DNA of 64,000 nt from Siphonodentalium dalli (taxonomy: Eukaryota > Mollusca > Scaphopoda > Gadilida > Siphonodentaliidae). The notes under the pieces were generated by a model. It was not told where the DNA came from and did not search any database. It was given only the letters and a program-made list of their open reading frames with translations. The DNA lies in the NCBI GenBank assembly GCA_032622095.1, contig CP136061.1:265266077-265330076 (forward strand), given 5' to 3'. Positions within the stretch are counted from its first letter, which is position 1. Each line of letters starts with the position of its first letter. The position numbers and the translations under genes are program-made. Shown here piece after piece: positions 12,769 through 24,100 of this stretch.

Positions 12769-13567
12769 AATATGTTACTTTTACAGTAGAGCGGACATAC
12801 CTATATAGTATATCGGTGAGCATGTTCATGCATTTGCCTTGCTTCTTGCTAAGTCCGTTTGAATTTGCGTCATGAAGAGAGGGTTTGAATTTGAGTAATA
12901 TATATCACCCGTCACAACGTTATACGCTACCAGGGTTAAACCGTTCAATATAAATCATTAAAAAGTGTACTAATCTTGCGTTTATATACTACTTATCACA
13001 TCCACTCATCGAAAAGTTTTTATCTCAATATATGATTTTCGGAGTAATTTTGCCCATTTGATCTTCGGTGGAATTTTCCAAATCTGAACCCACCCGACAC
13101 AAACACTCCCTTGAGCAGGTTGCGTTTATATTAGAGAGGTCAAATTTTAGAGTCATACCTACAGTATACCGGCTTATGTACCACCGCATTAAACTCGCTC
13201 CTACATCGGCCCGTTTGGATTTGGGGCTAAAAATCGGCTAGTGATAGACTACAGAAGTATACATATTTATGATATATAGCGTTGTCACGAGTAAACCGTT
13301 CCGTTCCATCTGAAAATTAGAAAATTGCGCTCTAGATGCGCGTGAACACTAGCTATCAGATGTACTCGTCAAAAAAAAAATTCTCGATGTTTGAATTTGA
13401 AGTATAGCGGTCAAGATTTGGGGGGGGGGGCGTGAATAGAATATCCAAATGTACCTGCTACGGCATTACCTTGCTCTTTAATTAGCCCTTTTGGATTTGG
13501 TGGGAAGAATAGGTGCATTTTCCTGTTCCCCGTATAGCGGAAAGGGGTATATATATATAGTCACGCA

Positions 13568-14110
13568 TTTCAATCAGTTTGGATATAAAGTTTAAATATA
13601 CACAGTTATATGCCTATATATTTAATACTAATATATTTTCTTATAAATTAATAGCGCAGTGCGTAGTCGAGTGGTCAGAGCGTCAAACCTTCAGTTTGTG
13701 TTTTTATTGCGACGTGAGTTCGAATCCCGTCAAATTATCTTTTTTTATTTTTTATTTTTAACATGTTTTGGTGTATTTTAATCATCAAATACGAATAATA
13801 CCAAACTAAAGATAATGTAAAGATGCTTTTTATATTCGATTTCAATCAGTTTGGATATAAAGTTTAAATATACACAGTTATATGCCTACATATTTAATAC
13901 TAATATATTTTCTTATAAATTAACAGCGCAGTGCGTAGCCGAGTGGAGAGAGCGTCAAACATTCAGTTTGTGTTTTATTGCGACGTGAGTTCGAATCCCG
14001 TCAAATTATCTTTTTTTATTTTTTTTTTTTAATTTGTTTTGGTGTATTTTAATCATCAAATACGAATAATACCAAACTAAAGATAATGTAAAGATGCTTT
14101 TTATATTCGA
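13568..14110 (+). mobile_element. tRNA-like SINE dimer, copy 1
   Basis: Two direct repeats of ~272 bp (13568-13839 and 13840-14110) each contain a tRNA-like core. Box A is TAGTCGAGTGG (13664-13674) and TAGCCGAGTGG (13936-13946). Box B is GTTCGAATCC (13718-13727 and 13989-13998). A T-rich stretch (TCTTTTTTTATTTTT) follows. The anticodon-arm region can form CAAAC/GTTTG, but no 7-bp acceptor stem is visible and the T stem is weak. It is more likely a tRNA-derived SINE than a tRNA gene. An identical dimer lies at 46219-46761. Confidence 0.62.
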
Positions 14111-15008
14111 TAAATAACTAGAATATAAACAATATACAAATTGATCTTACGAAACTGATGATGTTTGCATGTTTCTATGTGTTTATCGTTGTTATCGCAA
14201 ATGGAATAATTGGCTATACGTCGTCATTACGTTAGTAGAAATATACACCATATAACGAAGTCTTGTGTGATCAAATTAATGTAATGTTTGTATTTTGTTT
14301 GGTTGTATATGATATGCAGTGCGTTGAAGATGCGAACGAAAATACAAAAGTGAAATGCACGCACGCAGATAGCTCATGACACACTATACACGATAAAATG
14401 ATAATTTACCACACACCATGGGCTACACAATTTACGAATAGGTGGGTTTATATTAAAATCCAAGTTATTTGCTTTATAACGGCTCCGATATGAACTCATA
14501 CCAATATACCACTCTGAAAATGATTGTTGGAATTCGATGGGCGTTCTATCGGTTCTCAGGTAGAGGATTGAGACTGGCCCGCGGTAAGACGGGTGTATTC
14601 GAATCGGAGGTAGGTTCCATCCCAGGGGGGATGGGGTAGCCGGAGGAAGGAGAGAGGGGAGTGACAAATTTTTGGCGTATATATAGATAATATATATTAT
14701 ATATATAAGCGGAATTATTTTGAAGAGCTCTTTTCACTTGACTGAGAAAAAATAATGTTCTAAGTCCAAAAGATTTTGTTGAAATATTGGAGCCTTTTTC
14801 AAAAAGTGAAAACAAAATGAACGACTTTTCTGGAACAGGGCGATTTCGATCCGTTTTGGACTCTGGATTCCCCAAAAGTTATCTCCGTTTCGCGTGTAGC
14901 ATAAATTGACTTTTATGAATAAGTAACGGATAGTTTGGGGAATGAGATGTGAGCTTGTACAACATTCGTTCATAGTTCGCGAATTACATTTGGATAGACA
15001 TATTTCTG
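14111..15008. other. A 3' segment, no gene seen
   Basis: This is unique-looking AT-rich sequence with a self-complementary (AT)n stretch near 14685-14707. The paralogue at 46762-~47660 has scattered substitutions and single-base indels that shift frames. I see no promoter, RNA or protein-coding signal. Confidence 0.5.
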
Positions 15009-15630
15009 TTATATCCCAAATTTCATATGATTCGGAGAAGACACTTGCAAACTTTGAGGGCCCGTAACTCTTGCATTTCTTCTCGGATTACAAAAATCCT
15101 TTCCGGTATGGGTTTGTTTTCGTTCATGGAATCTACATACTTAAATAGATGAATGTCAATACAAAAAAAAAATTGCGAAAATTTTGCCCCCACCCCAGTG
15201 TAAAAATATATGGCCAACCCTGTCAAATTTTCTTCTTCGGACTAAGCTGACAACGGTCAACACGACTACAAAAACCAAATACAGTTATCTGGAATGATAC
15301 GGGAGGACAACAGAGTACAATAAAATAGAGGTTTGCCAACTATGGGCGGTAACTCTTCAGGGAAAGCGCGGACACAAGTTTTTATGCCCGTGGGCCGTAG
15401 TGCATATCGAGATGTGCATACGGTCTAATTTTCGATGCTCTGCTTCTTATAATTTCCGAGATAATAAACTGACATTTTTTCAAATAAAGGGAGATAACTC
15501 CTCGGTGAAAGCGCGGACAAAATCGTTATGGGCCATAGGCATAGAACTCATGTACCCCAACCTACTTACCAAGTTTTAGTGTCCTACTTCTTGTACTTTT
15601 CGAGTAATAGTGGTTACAAAAGTGTCAAGT

Positions 15631-15661
<31 letters not shown>

Positions 15662-17388
15662 TGAAAAATAATCGCAAAAGGGCCATAACTCCGCCAAGAA
15701 ACATTGGGCGGAAATCCGGATACCATTATATGTAGTAAACCTTCGATGCCTACATTCGCTAGAGATTTCGCGTTCCTACTGCAATCAGTTTCTGATTATT
15801 TCGAAATAAACGGAAAACGACCTCAGTAGAAAAACAATATACTTCCTTGGTTACACCATGGAAGTATAATAATAGGCCAAATCATGAGCTCAATAAATCG
15901 CAGTTAAGGGACGGAAAATATGAAGTAGGATGATTATATCTTTCCCTTAACATGTGTGGGTTGATCTCAAGTCTTTGGAAGTGACCCCACCCCTGCCTCG
16001 AAATTGGGTGACGGATTGGGAAATAGTCAAACCCGGCCCAAAATGCGAATTTTGAGAGCCCGTAACTCCGTTATTTTCCAATGGATTTTAAAATTGTTTT
16101 GAGTATTGTGATCAGCTAGTTACATTGATTATTTGTTATAAATTTTGTCTCATTCAGAGACGAGTAACATTTTGTTTATTAGAAAGAATACGGGCCCACA
16201 TTCAAAGTTTGAGGGCCCAAATCTCCGCCATTTTTTAACGGATTTACGATCTGTTTTCAGTTTTATGATCAACGTATAAGGTAGATGTTATATACCAAGT
16301 TTCATATGATTCGGAGACGAACTAAATTTTGGTACCTCGGACCACCCCTCCCCTGACCCACAACACTGAACCGACACTTGCGAAATTTGGCACATCGAGT
16401 GCTCTCTTCAGACCGCGCGCACTGCGATATCAGATGACATCCTAAGTTTGTGATCTTCGGAGGAGATGAGGTCACAGGCACATGGGCCCAAATTTGCATT
16501 GTTTGAAGGACCGCAACTCCGTCATTTTTCAATGGATTTTCGAAATTGTTTCAGTTTCTAGATCGGTTGGCGGTGTAGATGTTACACTCCAAGTTTCATC
16601 TGATTTGGAGAAGAATAAAAAATTGGTACCCCGGACCGCCCCTCCCCTGATCCACAACACTTAACCGACACTGGCAAAATTTGGCACATCGCGTGCTCTC
16701 TTCGGACCGCACGCACTGGGATATCAGATGACATCCTAAGTTCGATATCTTCGGAGGAGATGTGAGCACAAGCACATGGGACCAAATTGCAAACTTTGAG
16801 GGCCCGTAACTCTTGCATTTCTTCTCGGATTACAAAAATCCTTTCCGGTATGGGTTTGTTTTCGTTCATGGAATCTACATACTTAAATAGATGAATGTCA
16901 ATACAAAAAAAAAATTGCGAAAATTTTGCCCCCACCCCAGTGTAAAAATATATGGCCAACCCTGTCAAATTTTCTTCTTCGGACTAAGCTGACAACGGTC
17001 AACACGACTACAAAAACCAAATACAGTTATCTGGAATGATACGGGAGGACAACAGAGTACAATAAAATAGAGGTTTGCCAACTATGGGCGGTAACTCTTC
17101 AGGGAAAGCGCGGACACAAGTTTTTATGCCCGTGGGCCGTAGTGCATATCGAGATGTGCATACGGTCTAATTTTCGATGCTCTGCTTCTTATAATTTCCG
17201 AGATAATAAACTGACATTTTTTCAAATAAAGGGAGATAACTCCTCGGTGAAAGCGCGGACAAAATCGTTATGGGCCATAGGCATAGAACTCATGTACCCC
17301 AACCTACTTACCAAGTTTTAGTGTCCTACTTCTTGTACTTTTCGAGTAATAGTGGTTACAAAAGTGTCAAGTATAATAATAATAATAA
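15009..17388 (-). repeat. A1 modules: partial body, leader, full body
   Basis: The partial body (15009-~15660) joins the unique 3' segment through CCAAATTTCATATGATTCGGAG. Relative to the paralogue at 47666 it lacks about 70 bp (junction near 15040). It ends in an unusually long (AAT)n tract (15630-15658). The leader with palindrome 15838-15868 and a full body 15869-17388 follow. The full body stops at (AAT)n against the CTAG of B1. Confidence 0.85.
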
Positions 17389-17419
17389 CTAGAAATTTTA
17401 AACTTCCAATTGGAAGTTT
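17389..17419 (-). other. B1 3' terminus: palindrome + CTAG
   Basis: On the minus strand the perfect 20-bp palindrome AAACTTCCAATTGGAAGTTT (17419-17400) is followed by seven bases and CTAG (17392-17389), then T of (TTA)n. Next to it, ATACTTCCATAT (17421-17432) is the inverted match of the B 5' palindrome arm. Confidence 0.75.
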
Positions 17420-17927
17420 GATACTTCCATATAATTGTCATATATATTCCTATCCAAATCTCCTCTCAATCATTACCTTTCCCATAACCCAAACCTTAAT
17501 CATAACCATACCTATCGGCAACACGTACCATGTCCCAATACTAAATGTTTTATAAGCATAACCATGCTCTAGCCGTAACCATAACCACAATCATTCTAAC
17601 TATATATATAACTTTAAAAAGTCATGGAATATAAGTAGTGGCTCATCTTTTCGATCGTAATTTTGTTTATCTCGATTAATCCGTTCCACAACTATTGAAG
17701 TATTTATTTAGTTACAACCATGCATACTTCAGACCTTATATTGTGATACATGAACATCATAAACACATTAGTTCTCAAAAATAAAAGATGAAGAATGAGG
17801 CTACTTTTGAAATTATATTTCTCGTAAAAAGTGACCCCTAGTAGACCCCTTTGGTATCATCTAGATGGTCTCCTGTAATTTTTATAGAAGACAGACACAG
17901 GCAGAGAGACAGAAATTCGGAAATATA

Positions 17928-18097
17928 CAGTAATGCCCTATGTAATCGACCCCTTAAACACAGCAGAATTGTGGGTAACTTTTCGGGATTCAGGAGAGCT
18001 TTCGAATGAATGTCAACAGGCTATATTTTCCACTAAATCCTGAAATGTTACCCATAATTCTGCTATGTTTAAGGAGTCGATTACTTGGGGTATACTG
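17928..18097. mobile_element. Tc1/mariner-like MITE (170 bp), copy 1
   Basis: The inverted ends begin CAGTAATGCCC on one side and CAGTATACCCC on the other. They share GTAATCGAC, CCTTAAACA, AGCAGAATT and TGGGTAAC blocks, so the imperfect terminal inverted repeat is about 60 bp with a short central spacer. TA flanks both sides (17926-17927 and 18098-18099), as expected for the TA target duplication of Tc1/mariner elements. There is no coding capacity. It is also at 56522-56691, so it predates the B1/B2 split. Confidence 0.82.
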
Positions 18098-19360
18098 TAG
18101 ATATACATGTAAAAATGTTTTTAAATTATTCATGAATTCCAAATTTAATCACATGATGTCAGATGTACCTATCCCATGACACTCCAAGTAACAATTCACC
18201 GTGTGTTCCAATTTTATTTTTGTCATGATCCAACCGGTTGGTCACCAACAGCAGGTCAGACTGACAAACAAATGAACACACACACAGTTCGGTTTTATTA
18301 GTATACATACACACATGTGTACACTATCTCTTGTGCCTATATTCCAAATTAAAGACTAGAAATGTTAAAACTTATAACTGCAATGGGATGGTATATTCTC
18401 GTGAAAGATACGGATAGTTATAGTCTGTCCACAATGAAGTGCGAAGTTTTAAACCAATGCCGATCTGTAATTTGCCAAGACTGTTAAGTCTTGGTTTATA
18501 ATTTTGTCGGGTCAGTGATTTCAACGGCCAGTAATATAAGTGACGGTTATATCTACGTGCAGCGGATATATTTATTTATGAAATAATTATGCGCGAATGG
18601 CAATCACTCACACAACTGATAACACATGTCTTGATTACGTCTTATTATAAAATTAGTAACATGCTAAGAAAGAGCCCAAATCACCAGAATGGGACAAAGG
18701 CGAATATGTTTTATTTGAAGTTCTATCATGCTCGGGAACGTTCTAGACAGATCACTGAAATGTCACTATATATGTGTATCAGGAATCAAGCATTAAATAT
18801 AATTCAGAAACATCAATATAGCATAACAGGTAATGCTGTCAAGACACGTTATGTCGTTACAAACGTTTATACCGATTGTACTGACTGTCCAAGATCGCGA
18901 ACTTTTCCACAGCTTGTGCGAATTTTGTATACATTTTGGGTTCAAAGCGACTTAATCGGACAGGTGCGTAACACACTGTGCCATCAGAAGTAGGCCAGTC
19001 ATGCAGCCAATTCTATTTTAAAGAGCGCGGATTTGGGAAAGCTGCATTGTGTGAGAACGTAACATGATTCGCGTACATCTATATGCATTTCGGTATGTTG
19101 CTTTCCCGAGTAATAGCACCAAACTGAACATACGCCTTCTCACCAGCAAAATGATAAATAGCCGATGTGTTGAAACGGTATAATACCATAAACAAATATA
19201 GCATGTCGAGCTTGTAAAATAGACGAATATTCTTGGGAATATACGAATATGAATGCGCGTATTTTACCATTTAATACGTTATTGCAAGTCTTCACAGTCA
19301 TGCATAAGTTCATAATACCAAGTTAACAATCATTATTCACACAAAAACATACTTATATAT

Positions 19361-19416
19361 GTCGTTCAATGAAATTATGCTACATTGAACGACCACCCAT
19401 TTCGCAACAGCGAAAT
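19361..19416. repeat. Two adjacent stem-loops in the B 3' segment
   Basis: GTCGTTCAATG (19361-19371) pairs perfectly with CATTGAACGAC (19383-19393). ATTTCGC (19399-19405) pairs with GCGAAAT (19410-19416) across AACA. In the paralogue near 58567 each stem has one uncompensated change (CATTGATCGAC; ATTTCGG), which argues against a conserved RNA structure. Confidence 0.7.
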
Positions 19417-20477
19417 AGCGTATGGTACGATGACATTATACTCTCTTTGCTCGCTTGCCTATATCGCGATGTTCCCAACAGTTTAAGGTGTTTTATTTTA
19501 ACAAATAGATTGTCATGAAATGGTAGCATTCTGGAAATGATATATACATGTCAGCTTATATCTACACATTCCATATGCGTTTCGCTTAATTTTGGTGTGA
19601 TTCATATTCTTGAATACACGCAGGTGGTGAATTAGACGGCGCTTTAAGGCATTTTTGGTATATTTTCCGATTAGCGGACGAATGTACGACGTCGACGTTG
19701 TCGCCTATTCGTAAGTTATAAGACTTTACATTACGTCTCGTCCAATTAATGCGAAATATGCAATCGGCGGTCTTAACAGTCGGACAATAAAGTCATATAT
19801 TTTCACTCGTGACACATACAGATGATAAAGAGACAGTTTTTAAATGGTCAGATATGAATTCAACAAAAGTATGCACTATGTCAGATGGTAAACCAATACC
19901 AAACCGCAAAGTGTCACGTTCCGAAATTATGATACCAAAATTAGCGACTAAGGGGCGGCAAGGTTGGGGCGTCGGACGGGATACGCTGACTCCCGTTCAT
20001 TCAATTAAAAAATATAATATAAAAAAAATGGTTTACGGGTACGCGAACGTATATCAAATAGTTTCAATTGAATTGAGAACTGCAAGCGAAAGTCCGCGCA
20101 TAGACGGATTGTGCTTTAGGAAAACGTGGTCCATGCGGAGAAGTGTTATAACATTATCCGGCTGACACCACAGTTTCGTTTTTCAAATGTCAAAGTCGAG
20201 AATTTTTTTTGTAAAAAATGCGCGTTTTAAAAAAAGTGAAAACAAAACGAACTACTATTCTAAAACTAATGAATTTTAAGCGTTTTTGGACTCAAAATAT
20301 GTCAATTTTAAGCCGCATCTTGATAAAACTGCAGAATTACGGCCGATTGACAAGACAGACAGCCGACATTGTTTTGAGTGATTACCCATTAGCCAATATA
20401 ACAAGTAACGCAGTGCGCCGAACAGGAATGGATGTTGAAATATATCATCAGTGGTCATTGGTGTAATTTTGTCAAAC

Positions 20478-21169
20478 TTTTCTGGTTTGGTCTTCTGTCT
20501 ATGTTTAAGACGCTCACATAGACCAAATCCAGCTGTTGCGCTTCGTCTAGGAGAAGATCTGGGCACAAGCACTTTCTACACATGGACTTTATTAGTACAT
20601 TTTTCGATGTGTTATAACTTGGCCATTTCTCAACCGATTTACAAAATTCTTTCACGAGTAGCATCAGTATGTCGTATAGATACACGAACGTAAAAATGGT
20701 TGGAATCGGTGACAAAAAGAATTTGACAAATTTTGCACCCCTCCCCAGGTCGACAAATTGTATTCGGAACTTGGTGAAAATTTTCTCGATTCGTGCCCTT
20801 TTGTTAGTTAACACGGTCACGTAACCCGAATTCAGCTGCTTGGCTTCTTATAGGAGAAGATCTGGGCACAAACTTTTTCCAAAAAGTTTGATTAAGGGCC
20901 ATAACTCTGGAAAGAAAGTTAGGACATAAACCTAAATGTTTCATTCAGTTGTAACTTGGCAAGGTGCATATACCTACCAAATTTCAATGATTTATCTTTT
21001 TAACTTTCTGAGATATAAGGGTTACAAAATATATTAAGAAGAAGAAGTAGCATAAATAATGAAAAATAAAAATAAAAAATTGAATAACAATATACATCCA
21101 TATTAAAATATGGAAGTATAATAAAAAATTGAATAACAATATACTTCCATATTAAAATATGGAAGTATA
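20478..21169 (-). repeat. Partial B module and duplicated palindrome at the unique-segment junction
   Basis: From about 20478 the sequence joins the B body at TGGTTTGGTCTTCTGTC. It carries variants intermediate between the B1 and Z/B2 bodies, such as AAGACGCTC and ACGAGTAGCATC. It ends with two hairpins: 21091-21120 (arm TATACATCC, one mismatch) and 21140-21169 (perfect). They are spaced 49 bp apart with no (TAA)n between them, so this is a simple local duplication. Confidence 0.8.
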
Positions 21170-24100
21170 ATAAGGGAATCGCGCGGAATTGATTGGAATG
21201 TCGATAGTATGGTTTATTGACATTTCTGTGTTCAGTTGGAACGTTCTGTTGTGACCCCCACCCATGCCTCGAAATTTGACGACGCGGGTAGAAAATTCGC
21301 CATATATCGTCCAATTTTCGAGATATCGAGCTAATTTTTGCGTCATTGTGTTCGTATTTGATGCCCCTTTAATATTTAGCAGGGTTCTGGTGAGGTATTG
21401 TGGCGATATTTTACTATGTAGGCCAATATGTATGTTGTTCAGTACATACTTTTCGAATATCTCTGGCCTCCATCAACATGTTACGGCAAGTGGGTAATCG
21501 TTTAGAAGTACTAAAATTTCCCCACTGAATGACACCAAATACGTGACGATTGGTTGAAGGAATTTAAATTCATAGTGCATTTTCTGTAAACTTGAAGAAA
21601 AGGAAGGGGCCACAATTTCTACATTTGTCAACCGATTCATAAAATTCACTCATAATGACACTCAGTACATCTTATATATACCTCACAACCATTTTGGTTC
21701 AAATCGGCGACAAAAAAAAATTGACAAATTTTGCCCCTCCCCTAGCCCGGAAAAATTTGAGCGGACCTTTGTCAAAATTTCGTGGTTTGGTCTTCTGTCT
21801 ATGTTTAAGGCGCTCACATAGACCAAATCCAGCTGTTGCGCTTCGTCTAGGAGAAGATCTGGGCACAAGCACTTTCTACACATGGACTTTATTAGTACAT
21901 TTTTTGATGTTTTATAACTTGGCCATTTCTCAACCGATTTACAAAATTCTTTCACGATTAGCATCAGAACGTCGTATAGATACACGACAGTAAAAATGGT
22001 TGGAATCGGTGACAAGAAAAAATTTGACAAATTTTGCACCCCTCCCCAGGTCAAAAATTGTTTTCGGACCTTGGTGAAAATTTCCCCGATTTGTACCCTT
22101 TCGTTAGTTAACACGACTACGAGAACCGAATTCAGCTGCTTTGCTTTTTATAGGAGAAGATCTGGCCACAAACATTTTCCAAAAAAAATTTGTAAGGGGC
22201 ATAACTCTGGAAAGCAAGTTGGGACATAAACCTAAATGCTTCGATTCCATGTAGCTTGGCAAGGTACGTAAACCTACCAAATTTAAATGTTCCACCTTTT
22301 AAACTTTCTGAGATATAAGAGTTACAAAATATATTAAGAAGCATAATAATAATAGGAAAAAATAAAAAATTGAATAACAATATACTTCCATATTAAAATA
22401 TGGAAGTATAATAAGGGAATCGCGCGGAATTGATTGGAATGTCGATAGTATGGTTTATTGACATTTCTGTGTTCAGTTGGAACGTTCTGTTGTGACCCCC
22501 ACCCATGCCTCGAAATTTGACGACGCGGGTAGAAAATTCGCCATATATCGTCCAATTTTCGAGATATCGAGCTAATTTTTGCGTCATTGTGTTCGTATTT
22601 GATGCCCCTTTAATATTTAGCAGGGTCCTGGTGAGGTATTGTGGCGATATTTTACTATGTAGGCCAATATGTATGTTGTTCAGTACATACTTTTCGAATA
22701 TCTCTGGCCTCCATCAACATGTTACGGCAAGTGGGTAATCGTTTAGAAGTACTAAAATTTCCCCACTGAATGACACCAAATACGTGACGATTGGTTGAAG
22801 GAATTTAAATTCATAGTGCATTTTCTGTAAACTTGAAGAAAAGGAAGGGGCCACAATTTCTACATTTGTCAACCGATTCATAAAATTCACTCATAATGAC
22901 ACTCAGTACATCTTATATATACCTCACAACTATTTTGGTTCAAATCGGCGACAAAAAAAAATTGACAAATTTTGCCCCTCCCCTAGCCCGGAAAAATTTG
23001 AGCGGACCTTTGTCAAAATTTCGTGGTTTGGTCTTCTGTCTATGTTTAAGGCGCTCACATAGACCAAATCCAGCTGTTGCGCTTCGTCTAGGAGAAGATC
23101 TGGGCACAAGCACTTTCTACACATGGACTTTATTAGTACATTTTTTGATGTTTTATAACTTGGCCATTTCTCAACCGATTTACAAAATTCTTTCACGATT
23201 AGCATCAGAACGTCGTATAGATACACGACAGTAAAAATGGTTGGAATCGGTGACAAGAAAAAATTTGACAAATTTTGCACCCCTCCCCAGGTCAAAATTT
23301 GTTTTCGGACCTTGGTGAAAATTTCCCCGATTTGTACCCTTTCGTTAGTTAACACGATTACGAGAACCGAATTCAGCTGCTTTGCTTTTTATAGGAGAAG
23401 ATCTGGCCACAAACATTTTCCAAAAAAAATTTGTAAGGGGCATAACTCTGGAAAGCAAGTTGGGACATAAACCTAAATGCTTCGATTCCATGTAGCTTGG
23501 CAAGGTACGTAAACCTACCAAATTTCAATGTTCCACCTTTTAAACTTTCTGAGATATAAGAGTTACAAAATATATTAAGAAGCATAATAATAATAGGAAA
23601 AAATAAAAAATTGAATAACAATATACTTCCATATTAAAATATGGAAGTATAATAAGGGAATCGCGCGGAATTGATTGGAATGTCGATAGTATGGTTTATT
23701 GACATTTCTGTGTTCAGTTGGAACGTTCTGTTGTGACCCCCACCCATGCCTCGAAATTTGACGACGCGGGTAGAAAATTCGCCATATATCGTCCAATTTT
23801 CGAGATATCGAGCTAATTTTTGCGTCATTGTGTTCGTATTTGATGCCCCTTTAATATTTAGCAGGGTCCTGGTGAGGTATTGTGGCGATATTTTACTATG
23901 TAGGCCAATATGTATGTTGTTCAGTACATACTTTTCGAATATCTCTGGCCTCCATCAACATGTTACGGCAAGTGGGTAATCGTTTAGAAGTACTAAAATT
24001 TCCCCACTGAATGACACCAAATACGTGACGATTGGTTGAAGGAATTTAAATTCATAGTGCATTTTCTGTAAACTTGAAGAAAAGGAAGGGGCCACAATTT

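Larger units (their letters stand above)
12446..15008 (-). repeat. A-family unique 3' segment, copy 1
   Basis: This segment is shared with 43371-~47660 (which carries a 1.7-kb Helitron insertion) and in part with 62829-63581. It contains a subterminal TATACTTCCATGGT (12473-12486), the exact reverse complement of ACCATGGAAGTATA in the A 5' palindrome. It also holds a (CATCC)n tract, inverted ~130-bp repeats, a G10 run near 13421 and a tRNA-like SINE dimer. The reading frames at 14374-14973 differ in frame between copies and are not supported as genes. Confidence 0.85.
17389..20477 (-). repeat. B-family unique 3' segment, copy 1
   Basis: This segment is paralogous to 55985-~59680. The copies differ mainly by a hAT-like insertion, a ~60-bp block, a 24-bp block and a 20-bp duplication in copy 2, which together account for the ~607-bp length difference. 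It contains a MITE, remnants of (CAGA)- and (CA)-tailed elements (17887-17920, 18260-18310) and two small hairpins. A 134-codon frame at 18589-18993 is interrupted in the other copy, so it is not supported as a gene. Confidence 0.85.

Noticed and set aside
13654-13731. Functional tRNA gene
   Set aside because: Box A and B motifs are present, but a 7-bp acceptor stem is not, the T stem is poor and the copy is part of a repeated SINE-like unit.
14127-14132. AACTAGAATA as a further CTAG terminus
   Set aside because: No palindrome lies at the expected distance and both A copies have it in the same internal place. CTAG also occurs by chance, for example in CGCTAGAG of every A leader.
18589-18993. 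134-codon ORF in the B1 3' segment
   Set aside because: The paralogue near 57243 stops after 72 codons and carries a frame change and a 20-bp duplication, so there is no sign of coding constraint.
21091-21169. Double palindrome read as another nested-insertion scar
   Set aside because: The two hairpins are 49 bp apart with no (TAA)n between them, and no matching CTAG/body partner exists. A local tandem duplication is simpler.
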